Positions 9,216 through 19,223 are shown, counted from the first letter of the stretch. The stretch: 64,000 bases of DNA from Lysinibacillus fusiformis (GCF_003049525.1 NZ_PYWL01000006.1:62001-126000); one strand, 5' to 3'. Notes: generated by a model not told the origin, from the sequence alone. Numbers and translations: made by a program.

Positions 9216-10466
9216 ATGAATAAATTACTGCTGAAAAATGTGAGATTAGAAGAGGCATTTGAGCATGAAAATGAACGCATTGTTGCAACGCGTACTGCTA
9301 TTTATGATGTTCTAATTGTAGATGGATATGTTCAACAAATAGATAAGAATATAGTAGTCGATGGCGATGTAGAGATAGTAGATGCTCAGAAGCAATTATT
9401 AGTACCATCTTTCCGAGAAATGCATATTCATATAGATAAAACTTATTTTGGTGGAGAGTGGCAGGCGCCAAGACCTATTACAAAAGGGATATTAACGCGC
9501 ATCGAGGAAGAACAAACGTTGCTTCCTAAACAATTACCGACCGCGGCTTATCGGGCTGAGGAAATGGTTAAGTGGTTAATTTCACAAGGACATACACATA
9601 TACGGTCGCATTGTAATGTGGACCCACAAATTGGGACCAAGCATATTGAAATTACAAAGCAAGTATTAGAAACATATCAAGATCAAATTACTTATGATAT
9701 TGTGGCTTTCCCACAGCATGGTTTACTGCGCTCTAATGTGGAAGGACTGATCCGTGAGGCGATGGCAATGGGGGCAACGCTTGTTGGAGGAGTTGACCCA
9801 TCCATTGTAGATAGAAATATTGAGAAGTCATTGCAAACAACGATGGCTATTGCTCAAGACTATCAGGCTGGGATTGATATTCATATTCATACAGCTAATA
9901 CTTTAGGTGAATTTGAATTTTATAAACTAATCGAATTAACCAAACAGGCGAAAAAAGAAGGACAAGTTACAATTAGTCATGCAATGGCGCTTGCGGATTT
10001 AGAACAATCAAGATTAGAAAACTTAGTTCAGGCGATGGCTGCTGTTCAAATGGATGTTACAACAACGGTACCAACGGATATTAATCGCTCGACGATACCT
10101 ATTCCATACCTTTATAACAATGGTGTAAAAGTTTCTGTTGGACATGATAGTTTAACAGATCATTGGTCTCCTTATGGTACAGGAAACACCATTATGAAGT
10201 TAAATGTAATGGCGGAGAGATTCCGTTTTATTGATGAATATTCATTAAGTCGCGCTTGGAAATATGCTTCGGGTGGCATTACTCCATTGAATGATGCAGG
10301 AGAACGTGTTTGGCCACGGGTTGGTGATAAAGCCAATATGCTTTTAGTAGATGGAATTAGTACTGCGCATGTTGTAGCAAGAAGATGCCCTATTTCTACA
10401 GTTATTTCACAAGGACATATTATTCACCAACAGGAAGTTGGAGAGTTGAAAGGAGAATACAGATGA
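9216..10466 (+). CDS. Amidohydrolase, cytosine deaminase-related (first of a tandem pair)
   Basis: 416 residues, start ATG 9216 with GAGGAGG five bases upstream; a TTG at 9180 is a less likely start. Metal-dependent TIM-barrel hydrolase: HxH at H70/H72 (EMHIHIDKTY), IRSHCNVD (H132), AFPQHGLL, H223/H225 (DIHIHTANT), H255 (TISHAMAL) and the metal aspartate D311 in GHDSLTDHWSPYGTG. The overall pattern is that of CodA-type deaminases. However, the CodA catalytic HCDE becomes HIHT and its QEG becomes QHG, so cytosine deamination is unlikely. Substrate unknown; the context points to a compound imported by the adjacent ABC system. Confidence 0.8.
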   Translation: MNKLLLKNVRLEEAFEHENERIVATRTAIYDVLIVDGYVQQIDKNIVVDGDVEIVDAQKQLLVPSFREMHIHIDKTYFGGEWQAPRPITKGILTRIEEEQTLLPKQLPTAAYRAEEMVKWLISQGHTHIRSHCNVDPQIGTKHIEITKQVLETYQDQITYDIVAFPQHGLLRSNVEGLIREAMAMGATLVGGVDPSIVDRNIEKSLQTTMAIAQDYQAGIDIHIHTANTLGEFEFYKLIELTKQAKKEGQVTISHAMALADLEQSRLENLVQAMAAVQMDVTTTVPTDINRSTIPIPYLYNNGVKVSVGHDSLTDHWSPYGTGNTIMKLNVMAERFRFIDEYSLSRAWKYASGGITPLNDAGERVWPRVGDKANMLLVDGISTAHVVARRCPISTVISQGHIIHQQEVGELKGEYR

Positions 10467-11674
10467 AGCACTGGCTTACAAATGTTCTACTTGAAACAGG
10501 AGAATATCTAAAAGAAAATGATACTATCGGTACAAAGGTGGAGCTTTTTCACCTTGAAATTACGGATGGCTTTATTTCTCAAATTGTACCAGCAACACAA
10601 ACAATTGACTCTCTAGATGAAGTAACAGATATGAAAGGGAAGCTGCTATTACCAGCCTTTAAAGAAATGCATAATCACTTAGATAAGACATACTTATCTT
10701 TACCGTGGAAAGCATGTGTGCCTGTAAAAAACTTGAAAGAACGCTTGGGTCGTGAAGCACAAGAATTATCGGTCCTTGCAACGACTGGGAAACAACGAGC
10801 TGCAGCCATGATTGAGAAAATCCTCCATAATGGTGCCAATCATATCCGTACACATGTCAATATCGATCCGTACATTGGCTTAAAAAACTTAGAGGGTGTG
10901 CTAGAAGCATTGGAAGATTATAAAGATGTTGTGACATCAGAAGTCATTGCCTTTCCACAGCATGGCTTACTAAAAGACGATGTGCCTAAATTATTACGTG
11001 AAGCCTTGCGCAATGGGGCAACGATGATTGGTGGGCTAGATCCTGCTGGTATTGATAATTCAATAGAGCCTTCTCTTTATGAAGTCATGAATATCGCACA
11101 AGAATTTAACGTAGATGTTGATATTCACCTACATGATGGTGGTCATGTTGGCTATTATACAATCGATAAATGGATCGATATTGTAGAGGATGCAAACTAT
11201 CAAGGGAGAACGGCTATTAGTCATGCCTTTTCTCTTGGGGATGTAACAGCTTTGGAACAGCATAAAATTGCAGATCGTCTAGCGCAGCAGCAAGTAAAAA
11301 TTATGTCAACGGTGCCATTTGATTTAAGACGATTAATCCCACCCATTGATTTACTAACAGAGCATGGAGTAGATGTTCACTTTGGTTGTGATGGTTTTTA
11401 TGATTCATGGAGTCCATATGGCTCTGGAGATATTTTAGAAAAAGCAACGACTTTTGCGGACAATACCCGTAAGCTAGATGAGTGTTCTATTCGACAAACA
11501 TTAAAATACATTACAAATGGTGTCACACCATTGGATGCCAATGGTCAAAAGGTTTGGCCAAGCGTGCAAGATGAAGCAAGCTTTGTTTTCTTTGACGCCG
11601 TTTCTAGCGCTGAAGTCATTGCACGTAAGCCATCAAAACGGGTGGTAATGTCAAAAGGCAAGTTTATCCATTAA
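10463..11674 (+). CDS. Amidohydrolase, cytosine deaminase-related (second of a tandem pair)
   Basis: 403 residues. The ATG at 10463 overlaps the previous stop (ATGA) and follows AAAGGAG, so translation is coupled. It is a clear paralogue of the preceding protein: H70/H72 (EMHNHLDKTY), H131 (IRTHVNID), AFPQHGLL, H222/H224 (IHLHDGG), H254 (AISHAFSL), D310 (GCDGFYDSWSPYGSGD). The position of CodA's catalytic Glu holds Asp225 here but Thr226 in the first copy, so the pair may have split functions or form a heteromer. Last gene of the rightward operon. Substrate not known. Confidence 0.8.
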   Translation: MKHWLTNVLLETGEYLKENDTIGTKVELFHLEITDGFISQIVPATQTIDSLDEVTDMKGKLLLPAFKEMHNHLDKTYLSLPWKACVPVKNLKERLGREAQELSVLATTGKQRAAAMIEKILHNGANHIRTHVNIDPYIGLKNLEGVLEALEDYKDVVTSEVIAFPQHGLLKDDVPKLLREALRNGATMIGGLDPAGIDNSIEPSLYEVMNIAQEFNVDVDIHLHDGGHVGYYTIDKWIDIVEDANYQGRTAISHAFSLGDVTALEQHKIADRLAQQQVKIMSTVPFDLRRLIPPIDLLTEHGVDVHFGCDGFYDSWSPYGSGDILEKATTFADNTRKLDECSIRQTLKYITNGVTPLDANGQKVWPSVQDEASFVFFDAVSSAEVIARKPSKRVVMSKGKFIH

Positions 11675-11706
11675 GTATCAATCTAAATCCCCCTTATTTA
11701 GATACT

Positions 11707-11737
11707 ATAGCAAACTAGAAATTTTCTAGTTTGCTAT
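11707..11737. terminator. Long perfect inverted repeat downstream of the amidohydrolase operon
   Basis: ATAGCAAACTAGAAA and its exact complement flank a single central base. The RNA would form a long hairpin 32 bp after the stop codon. No uninterrupted T run follows (ACTTATGTTTTAA), so it may stabilise the mRNA end or be an operator rather than a strong terminator. Confidence 0.5.
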
Positions 11738-11842
11738 ACTTATGTTTTAATAGATAGGAAGAAATACAAGAAAGGGAAGTAGATTTTTAAAAGAGTTGAT
11801 CATGAACTATGTAGAAGTCTCTTATATACAGGTGCGATAAAT

Positions 11843-12748
11843 ATGAAGCAACTAACGATCTATATGATTTTATTTAGCTGTGTATTTTTTTGGGCCAGTA
11901 ACTTTATTATTGGCTCTATTTTAATTGAACATTGGTCTCCGATCATGGTTGCTAATTTTAGATTAATGGTCATTGTTCTATTTTTAGGCTGCATTAGTTG
12001 GAAGGCAATTATTCGTACAACGTTTACACGCAATGACCTACTGTTGCTGATCATTGCAGGAATACTAGGTGTTTCCGTCAATCACTATAGCTTCTATGCA
12101 AGTCTCCAGCATACCTCTCCTATTACCGCGGCATTAATTTTAGCCTGCGCACCGATTGTCACATCTTTACTAAATAAAATGATTTATCATGAATCACGAA
12201 ACGGTATATTTTGGTTAGGGGCAATCATTTCATTTATAGGAGTTGGCCTCATCATTACTAAAGGAGCCCTCATCACCATTTCTATTGGAAAGGGAGAGGT
12301 GCTAAGTTTAATTACGATGCTAAGCTTTGCCTTATTTCTTATTATTGTGAATCATCTCAGTCTGAAATTATCAGCCCAGTCCATCACCTTTTATACAAAT
12401 CTAATCGGTTTGCTGGTGCTTGTCCCATTTTCGTTTACGATGTGGACACGAATAAATTGGCAAGTAACATACTCTTATTGGATGCTGCTCATTTTATCAG
12501 CGGTTATTATTCATGGGATTAGTAATTTACTTTGGAATCAAAAAATGAAGGAGATTGGCTCAACGAATGCTTCGCTATTATTGAATTTTGAGCCAGCTAT
12601 CGCTATGCTATTAAGTGCGATTTTTTTAAAGCAATTTCCTACAAGTGTCCAAGTATATGGCTCCTTATTGATTTTACTAGGAATTCTGCTATGTATTTAC
12701 TATAAGGAAATAAGAACTTTGCTTTTTATGAAAAGAAAAACAACTTAA
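11843..12748 (+). CDS. DMT-family (EamA) transporter
   Basis: 301 residues with ten predicted membrane helices arranged as two five-helix EamA repeats. The first shows WASNFIIGSI and the helix-end ITAALILACAPIVTSLL; the second shows GSTNASLLLNFEPAIAMLLSA. Both are typical of drug/metabolite exporters of the RhaT/EamA group. The start has AGGTG at good spacing. It stands alone, 168 bp after the amidohydrolases, and ends at its own terminator. Substrate cannot be inferred; a link to the preceding catabolic operon, for example product export, is only positional. Confidence 0.85.
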   Translation: MKQLTIYMILFSCVFFWASNFIIGSILIEHWSPIMVANFRLMVIVLFLGCISWKAIIRTTFTRNDLLLLIIAGILGVSVNHYSFYASLQHTSPITAALILACAPIVTSLLNKMIYHESRNGIFWLGAIISFIGVGLIITKGALITISIGKGEVLSLITMLSFALFLIIVNHLSLKLSAQSITFYTNLIGLLVLVPFSFTMWTRINWQVTYSYWMLLILSAVIIHGISNLLWNQKMKEIGSTNASLLLNFEPAIAMLLSAIFLKQFPTSVQVYGSLLILLGILLCIYYKEIRTLLFMKRKTT

Positions 12749-12765
12749 AAAATCTATTATTTTGT

Positions 12766-12804
12766 ACAGTATGTTGGAAATATTTCTAGCATGCTGTTTT
12801 TTTT
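12766..12804 (+). terminator. Rho-independent terminator of the DMT permease gene
   Basis: A stem of up to 15 pairs including G-U pairs (12766-12780 with 12783-12797) is followed by eight T residues. Confidence 0.85.
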
Positions 12805-13510
12805 GTATATGTTTTGTTTTTTTACAAAAATAATATTTCACGAAAAATGGACTTGTTCTAGCATATTTATAACCTGATAGAAGCAATTCATTGTGACTCA
12901 GAGTGTTGAACGTTCAATTTTAGTTGAAAAAAATATATATTTGAATAATAAAAATGAAGGAAAATTGAAAGTGGTTTGAAAATTATACATTCACTGTATT
13001 GTTATAAAAATATTATTTTACAATTTAAAGTAAAAAAAGAGGTGTTATACCATTTTTAAGGATATTTTTAAAAATAAAAAATTTGTCTTTTTCTATTGTG
13101 AAATTCTCTCTTATTCTAAAAATTTCTATATTATGTGTAATGCATTTGCTGTATTTCAAGTGTTGTTGCCTCCTGTTAAAAATGGTAAAAAGAGACGTAT
13201 GTATCTGTTGAATGTGAAATTATGCACAAAAATAATTATTTTGATATAATTAATGGTTATTTGTAAAATAGAGTAGAAAAGTAATAATAGCTAAAAGGTG
13301 TTATGCTTTTTGTAGTATAAACGCTGTTTTGCTTAGAAAATGTAGGGTTTATTTAATGAAAAATATTAATGGAAAAACAAAATACTTTTTGGAGAAATAA
13401 TATTTTTTAGAAAAACATCTTGCATTTGAATAATTCTAAGTGGTAAATTGTTTAACATGGACGTTCATAGAATTTTCACAGGTAGCAAAAGAGGGGAGAA
13501 ATGAGAATTT
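12805..13510. other. Long AT-rich intergenic region, no gene seen
   Basis: About 700 bp with many A/T tracts and no reading frame with a credible start and Shine-Dalgarno. It probably holds the promoter region of the MFS carrier. The start codon at 13511 is about 13 bases from its GGAG, longer than usual. No RNA fold was recognised. Confidence 0.5.
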
Positions 13511-14779
13511 ATGAATAAAAATAGATGGTTAATTGCATTATCTGCAATCGCTATTCACCTTTCAATCGGTGGAGCCTATGCATACAGTGTATACAAGATA
13601 CCGATTGTCACAGAAATGGGATGGAGTGAAACAAAGGTAACGGTTGCCTTTACCATTATGATGGGGCTTGCTGGGTTTTCAGCTGCATTATTTGGTAGTT
13701 TAGTAGAGAAGATGGGACCACGTAAATCGGCGATGGTAGCAGCGGTCTTATTTGGAGCAGGACAAGCTGGTGCAGGAGTTGCAATTTCAATGGATTCGGT
13801 CGTGTTGTACTGGTTAACATATGGCGTACTTAGTGGATTAGGTATGGGGATTGGTTATATTGCGCCAGTATCAACGCTTGTAAAATGGTTCCCAGATCGA
13901 CGAGGTCTAGCAACAGGGATGGCCGTACTTGGTTTTGGATCTGGTGCACTAATTACAGCGCCAGTCGCAGCCAACTTAATGGAGGCAGTTGGCATCTCTA
14001 CAACATACTTTATTTTAGGGGCAAGTTATTTCACGTTAATGATTTTAGGGGCTTCATATATAGCGCCGCCTAAGCCTGGTTATATGCCAGCTAATATGAA
14101 GGCAGCAGCCGATAACGGCAAAGAAGTAGTAAAGAAAGATTTAGCAGTTATGTCAGCACGTGAGGCTGTCAAAACAAAGCATTTCTGGATGCTATGGTCT
14201 ATGCATTTAGTGAATGTTACTGCAGGAATTATGATGATTTCTGTTGCCTCACCTATGGCGCAGGAAATTGTCGGGCTATCAGTTGCAGGAGCTGCAGCGA
14301 TGGTAGGAATCATGGGGTTATTTAATGGTGGTGGTCGTTTAATTTGGGCCGCTGTATCTGATTATATTGGACGTTCAAATGTATTTGTTATTTTCTTTAC
14401 AGCACAGCTAATTACATTTATCGTTTTACCACATACAACGAACGTGATTATTTTCCAAGCACTTATTTTCTTAGTCGTTAGTTGCTATGGTGGAGGATTC
14501 TCAAATTTACCTGCTTTTGCAAGTGATTTATTTGGAACGAAACAACTTGGTGTGATCCATGGTTATTTATTAACAACTTGGTCATTGGGTGGTATTTTCG
14601 GACCGTTGTTAGTAAGCACTATCAAAAATGCTTATGGAAGCTATATTCCTGTATTCTATGTATTTGCAGGGTTAATCGCTGCTTCATTAATCATTTCAAT
14701 CACATTACGTGCTGATGTACGTAAACAAACTGCTTTAAAAGCGGCACAAAATGTTGGAGACGTTTCCGCTACTCAATAA
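13511..14779 (+). CDS. OFA-family MFS transporter (oxalate/formate antiporter-like)
   Basis: 422 residues with twelve predicted helices. The opening WLIALSAIAIHLSIGGAYAYSV is characteristic of the OFA family, as are YGVLSGLGMGIGYIAPVSTL, WFPDRRGLATGMAVLGFGSG and the second-half GLFNGGGRLIWAAVSDYIGR. OFA members exchange small carboxylates such as oxalate/formate; others take up pyruvate or lactate, so the substrate is open. It is monocistronic behind the long intergenic region and ends at a strong terminator. The central cytoplasmic loop (about 190-215) carries the usual charged segment. Confidence 0.88.
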   Translation: MNKNRWLIALSAIAIHLSIGGAYAYSVYKIPIVTEMGWSETKVTVAFTIMMGLAGFSAALFGSLVEKMGPRKSAMVAAVLFGAGQAGAGVAISMDSVVLYWLTYGVLSGLGMGIGYIAPVSTLVKWFPDRRGLATGMAVLGFGSGALITAPVAANLMEAVGISTTYFILGASYFTLMILGASYIAPPKPGYMPANMKAAADNGKEVVKKDLAVMSAREAVKTKHFWMLWSMHLVNVTAGIMMISVASPMAQEIVGLSVAGAAAMVGIMGLFNGGGRLIWAAVSDYIGRSNVFVIFFTAQLITFIVLPHTTNVIIFQALIFLVVSCYGGGFSNLPAFASDLFGTKQLGVIHGYLLTTWSLGGIFGPLLVSTIKNAYGSYIPVFYVFAGLIAASLIISITLRADVRKQTALKAAQNVGDVSATQ

Positions 14780-14791
14780 TCTATTTTTGCG

Positions 14792-14842
14792 ATAACTGTA
14801 TAGGTGTCATTTCGCACATGGCACTTATATAGTTATTTTTTT
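14792..14842 (+). terminator. Rho-independent terminator of the OFA transporter gene
   Basis: A 19-pair stem with G-U pairs (14792-14810 with 14818-14836) and a seven-base T run. Confidence 0.85.
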
Positions 14843-15047
14843 GCATTGATTGTTATATAACAATTATCGGTTCCTCGTTTAATGTATAACAGTGCATACC
14901 TGATGTCAATACCATTACTGGAAATGAAAAAATTTCGTTATTAAAAGAGAAAATTTGTAACGAAAGATGGGGTAAGGGATAAAGCGCTAAAATTTGAATC
15001 TTTTCTCAAAAGTAATCGTATATAAAGTAATTAGGGAGGGATCTACT

Positions 15048-15740
15048 ATGGGGAAATTTTCTTTAGATGAATTTGTTCATAAAACACAGCAGGATGATCA
15101 AGAAAATGATTATTTTGAATTGGAAACTGAGCGTGTATTAGAGGTTAATTTAAACGGTGAAGTATGGTCCAAAATGGGCGCAATGATTTCCTATACAGGA
15201 GACATTAAATTTGAACGTGAGCGCGTGTTGGAGCACGGACTTGGTAAGATGTTTAAAAAGGCTTTAACAGGTGAAGGTACACAATTGATGAAAGCAAGTG
15301 GAAAGGGCAGACTTTATTTAGCCGATCAAGGTAAGAAAGTAACCGTCTTTGATTTGAAAAACGACAGTCTTTGTGTAAATGGTAATGATCTACTTGCTTT
15401 TGAGCCTAGCATCAACTGGGATATACGGTTAATGCGAAAAATGGCTGGCATCATGTCAGGTGGTTTATTTAATGTAACGTTACAAGGGACAGGGAAAGTA
15501 GCGATTACAACACACTTCGAACCATTAACATTATTAGTAAAACCAGGTGAAACGGTTTATACTGACCCACATGCCACTGTCGCGTGGTCAGGGAATTTAA
15601 CACCTGAGTTTAAAACAGATATTAGCTTCCGTACATTTATTGGTCGTGGAAGTGGCGAATCAATCCAGATGGCGTTTTCGGGTGAGGGCTTTGTCATTAT
15701 CCAGCCATTTGAAGAAGTATATATGTCTAGTGAAAGCTAA
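15048..15740 (+). CDS. AIM24 family protein
   Basis: 230 residues from the ATG at 15048, which has GGGAGGG seven bases upstream; the frame extends to 14994 without a ribosome site. The sequence shows the AIM24/TRAP-like beta-sandwich pattern: LEVNLNGEVWSKMGAMISYTGDI, GSGRLY-like SGKGRLYLADQGKKV, a Gly-rich turn in MKASGKGR, and VYTDPHATVAWSGNLTP near the C-terminus. The bacterial function is not established; the yeast relative is mitochondrial. No signal peptide. Monocistronic, convergent with ytfP across a shared terminator. Confidence 0.85.
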   Translation: MGKFSLDEFVHKTQQDDQENDYFELETERVLEVNLNGEVWSKMGAMISYTGDIKFERERVLEHGLGKMFKKALTGEGTQLMKASGKGRLYLADQGKKVTVFDLKNDSLCVNGNDLLAFEPSINWDIRLMRKMAGIMSGGLFNVTLQGTGKVAITTHFEPLTLLVKPGETVYTDPHATVAWSGNLTPEFKTDISFRTFIGRGSGESIQMAFSGEGFVIIQPFEEVYMSSES

Positions 15741-15774
15741 AAAAGCGTGTCCGCTTTGTCCGGACACGCTTTTT
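15740..15774. terminator. Bidirectional terminator between the AIM24 gene and ytfP
   Basis: Perfect 14-bp stem (15740-15753 with 15761-15774) with A tract on one side and T tract on the other, serving both convergent genes. Confidence 0.9.
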
Positions 15775-15783
15775 CTTCTATTA

Positions 15784-17034
15784 TTATAATGCCGCATTCA
15801 TTCCTGCAATACGTCCCGTTACAAGGGCAGAGGTAATATTATAACCTCCTGTATAGCCGTGAATATCTAGGATTTCACCACAGAAGAATAGGCCTTCTTT
15901 TCTCTTGGAAGCCATTGTTTTTGGCTCAATTTCTTTTACGGAGACACCACCACCTGTAACGAATGCTTTATCAAGTGATTGTGTGCCACTTACTGTCAAA
16001 GTGAAGTTAACGAGTAAACGAGCTAGCTGACGAATTTTATCTTGGGATAATTCGGCACCCGTTACTTGTACATCGATATTTGCCTGTTCACATAAAAATA
16101 ATAGCCAACGTTCTGGGGCGATGCCTTTCCAAATATTTTTCACAGCTTTTTTCGGATCCTCTTTGATCAACTTATTTAAATATTGTAGACATGTTTCTTC
16201 ATTATAATTAGTTAAAGTTTGTATACGCATTGTTACGGGCTCATAGCCTGTTTTCATTAATTCTTTCACAACGAATTGGCTACAGCGTAAAACGGCAGGA
16301 CCGCTTAAGCCAAAGTGTGTAAAGAGCATGTCCATTTGATGGGTAACGAGTACCTTACCTTTTTTGTTTAGCACAGAGACAGCAACATCACGTAAGGCTA
16401 GACCCTGTAGTTCACGTGCTTGAATGAAGTCCTCTTTCGAGATAACAGGGACTTCTGTTGGGAATAAAGTTGTAATTGTATGGCCAGCTCGCTCTGCCCA
16501 TGGATAGCCATCGCCTGTCGATCCCGTTTGTGGGACAGCCTTGCCACCAACGGCTACAATGACGGCTTGGCTACGAATTTCGGAGCCATCTGTAAGACGG
16601 ACACCGAGAATTTTTTCTTCATCCATGACAAGCTTGTTAACGGCTGTGTGTAAACGAACTTCAACATGTAAACGTTGAAGCTGACGAATTAGCGCATCGA
16701 CAACATCTTGTGCACGGTTAGATACAGGAAACATTCTACCATGATCCTCTTCTTTTAGAGCAACACCAAGCCCTTCAAAAAATGCGATAATATCTTCATT
16801 ATTATAAACGGTAAAAGGACTATAAAGAAAACGACCATTACCAGGTATATGCTTCACGATTTCTTCAACAGGCAAACGATTGGTCACATTACAGCGCCCG
16901 CCACCAGAAATGGCTAATTTTTTTCCAAGTTTTGCACCTTTTTCTAACAATAAAACTTTCTTTTTCCGCTCTCCAGCAGCAATCGCCGCCATTAAACCAG
17001 ATGGGCCACCACCGATCACGATTACATCATACAT
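15784..17034 (-). CDS. ytfP: NAD(P)/FAD-dependent oxidoreductase, YtfP/HI0933 family
   Basis: 416 residues. The N-terminal dinucleotide-binding motif is [19 protein letters not shown] (residues 4-22), followed by the family signature [17 protein letters not shown]. The C-terminus has [20 protein letters not shown] and the FAD-contacting [19 protein letters not shown]. These match the BaiN/YhiN/YtfP flavoproteins, whose physiological substrate is not settled. Gene order next to ytgP and the pseudouridine synthase supports the B. subtilis YtfP equivalence. The Shine-Dalgarno is weak (GTGAG), so the start is less certain. Confidence 0.88.
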   Translation of the reverse strand: MYDVIVIGGGPSGLMAAIAAGERKKKVLLLEKGAKLGKKLAISGGGRCNVTNRLPVEEIVKHIPGNGRFLYSPFTVYNNEDIIAFFEGLGVALKEEDHGRMFPVSNRAQDVVDALIRQLQRLHVEVRLHTAVNKLVMDEEKILGVRLTDGSEIRSQAVIVAVGGKAVPQTGSTGDGYPWAERAGHTITTLFPTEVPVISKEDFIQARELQGLALRDVAVSVLNKKGKVLVTHQMDMLFTHFGLSGPAVLRCSQFVVKELMKTGYEPVTMRIQTLTNYNEETCLQYLNKLIKEDPKKAVKNIWKGIAPERWLLFLCEQANIDVQVTGAELSQDKIRQLARLLVNFTLTVSGTQSLDKAFVTGGGVSVKEIEPKTMASKRKEGLFFCGEILDIHGYTGGYNITSALVTGRIAGMNAAL

Positions 17035-17321
17035 AGTTAGAAACTCACTTTCTTTTCAATTTAGGAATCTTTCCTATTATACATGAAGTCTATATAGAGT
17101 AGGGGCTTCTTTGACATTGAAAATAATAGCAAAGTGTTTTATAATTCTTTATCCCTTCCTTCGTATTGAAGGGTATTTTATAGTAGAATGAAACACAATA
17201 AATTTTGTTATACAATTATATCGATGAAAGTTTCCTTTATTAGCATAGTCAGCATGAAATGAATGTCTTTTCATGCTATTATGGTAAAGGTTATGCACTA
17301 AATTATGAGGTGAAAAATAGA

Positions 17322-19169
17322 ATGTGCGGATTTATAGGTTATATTAATGGAACAAATGTGATTGATCATCATCAAACAATTGAAAATATGATGAATACAA
17401 TTATTCACCGCGGGCCAGATAGTGGTGGTATTCACAGTGACGATACAGTAACGTTAGGATTTAGACGATTAAGTATTATTGATTTATCAGATGTAGCGAA
17501 TCAGCCATTATATAGTGAAGACGGCAATATTGTGCTTGTATTCAATGGAGAGATTTTTAACTTCCAAGAGCTGCGTGCAGATCTTATTGAAAAAGGACAT
17601 ACTTTTAAAACGCAATCAGATAGTGAAGTTATTATTTATGGCTATGTAGAGTATGGTGTAGACTTTGTGAAAAAGCTACGTGGTATGTTTGCTTTCTGTA
17701 TTTGGGATAAAAAGAATGATTTACAATTCATTGCTCGTGATGGTTTTGGTATTAAACCATTGTATTACTCTGAACATACAACAGATGGTACGTTTATTTT
17801 TGGCTCTGAAATTAAATCATTTTTACCACATCCTTCATTTATTAAAGAATTAAATAAAAAGGCATTACGTCCTTATTTAACATTCCAATATTCTTCGATG
17901 GATGAGACATTCTTTAAAGGGGTCTTTAAATTACCACCAGCACACTATATGCTCATTCAAAATGGCAAAAAGCAAATTGTGCAATATTGGGATAAAAAAT
18001 TCCATGCTAAAGAAGCATCCATTGAAAAATACATTGAAGAAATTCGTTCAACTGTTAAAGAATCAGTAGAAGCTCATAAAATCAGTGATGTAAAAGTTGG
18101 TTCATTCTTATCAGGTGGTATTGACTCAAGTTATATTACGTCCTTATTACGTCCAGATAAATCATTCTCAGTTGGGTTTGCTGATTATGAAGATATGTTT
18201 AATGAAACGAACCTAGCTAAAGATTTATCTGATACGTTAAATATTCAAAATGAACGTAAATATATTACGGCAGATGAGTGTTTTGAAGCTCTTCCAAAAA
18301 TCCAATGGCATATGGATGAGCCACAATCGAATCCTTCTTCTGTACCTCTGTACTTCCTTTCAGAGCTAGCCTCTAAAGATGTAACAGTTGTACTATCAGG
18401 TGAAGGTGCGGATGAAATTTTCGGTGGCTACTCTTGGTATCAAAACTCAGGAAGAATGCAAAAATATGAAAAACTTCCATTGGGTGTTCGTAAAACGTTA
18501 CGTGGAATCGCGGAAGCTCTACCTAAAAGCCAATATACGAACTTCCTTATAAAAGGTGGTCAAACGGTAGAGGAACGCTTTATAGGGGAAGCAGTAGTTT
18601 GGGATGAAGTAGATGCAATTAATGTTCTAAAACCTGACTATAAAAATGCACCATCTGTAAAATCTATTACAAAACGTATTTATGACGAAGTACCAGGCGA
18701 AGATGATGTGACGAAAATGCAGTATTTAGATTTAAATCTTTGGATGCCAGGCGATATTTTATTAAAAGCTGACAAGATGAGTATGGCGCATTCGATTGAA
18801 TTACGTGTACCATTCTTAGATAAAGAAGTAATGGAATTAGCTAAAAATATTCCTTCTCAATATCGCGTCAACGACATTGATACAAAATATGTTCTGCGCC
18901 AAGCTGCACATCAAGAATTACCAGAAGAATGGGCTAAACGTCCGAAGTTAGGCTTCCCAGTACCAATTCGTCACTGGTTACGTGAAGAAAAGTATTACAA
19001 CATGGTAAAAGAAATGTTTACTACTGACTTTGCCAATGAATTTTTTGATACAAAACAATTAGTTGGCTATTTAGATGAACACTATGAAGGAAAAGCAAAC
19101 CGAGGTCGTTATATTTGGACAGCCTATGTATTCCTAGTGTGGTATAAAAAGTTCTTTGTGGACATGTAA
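17322..19169 (+). CDS. asnB: Glutamine-hydrolysing asparagine synthetase-type amidotransferase
   Basis: 615 residues from ATG 17322 (GAGGTG upstream), chosen because Cys2 of MCGFIGY must become the N-terminal nucleophile of the class II glutaminase domain. Glutaminase motifs HRGPDSGG, VFNGEIFN and SDSEVI follow. The synthetase domain (about 210-600) has the ATP pyrophosphatase loop SFLSGGIDSSYI and VVLSGEGADEIFGGY. Length is close to B. subtilis AsnO. It may make free asparagine. Because this genome encodes a D-Asp ligase, an AsnH-like role amidating D-Asp in the cell-wall bridge is an alternative. Monocistronic with its own terminator. Confidence 0.88.
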   Translation: MCGFIGYINGTNVIDHHQTIENMMNTIIHRGPDSGGIHSDDTVTLGFRRLSIIDLSDVANQPLYSEDGNIVLVFNGEIFNFQELRADLIEKGHTFKTQSDSEVIIYGYVEYGVDFVKKLRGMFAFCIWDKKNDLQFIARDGFGIKPLYYSEHTTDGTFIFGSEIKSFLPHPSFIKELNKKALRPYLTFQYSSMDETFFKGVFKLPPAHYMLIQNGKKQIVQYWDKKFHAKEASIEKYIEEIRSTVKESVEAHKISDVKVGSFLSGGIDSSYITSLLRPDKSFSVGFADYEDMFNETNLAKDLSDTLNIQNERKYITADECFEALPKIQWHMDEPQSNPSSVPLYFLSELASKDVTVVLSGEGADEIFGGYSWYQNSGRMQKYEKLPLGVRKTLRGIAEALPKSQYTNFLIKGGQTVEERFIGEAVVWDEVDAINVLKPDYKNAPSVKSITKRIYDEVPGEDDVTKMQYLDLNLWMPGDILLKADKMSMAHSIELRVPFLDKEVMELAKNIPSQYRVNDIDTKYVLRQAAHQELPEEWAKRPKLGFPVPIRHWLREEKYYNMVKEMFTTDFANEFFDTKQLVGYLDEHYEGKANRGRYIWTAYVFLVWYKKFFVDM

Positions 19170-19184
19170 TAAAGAAATGGGCTT

Positions 19185-19223
19185 TAATCGGTGGGGTTTT
19201 TTGTAATCCTCACCGATTATTTT
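19185..19223 (+). terminator. Rho-independent terminator of the asparagine-synthetase gene
   Basis: 12-pair stem (19185-19196 with 19208-19219, one G-U) and a short T run. Confidence 0.8.

Noticed and set aside
13303..13320. Five-codon leader peptide with an AGGTG before it
   Set aside because: So short a frame in AT-rich DNA is expected by chance; no attenuator hairpin follows and it is 190 bp from the next gene.
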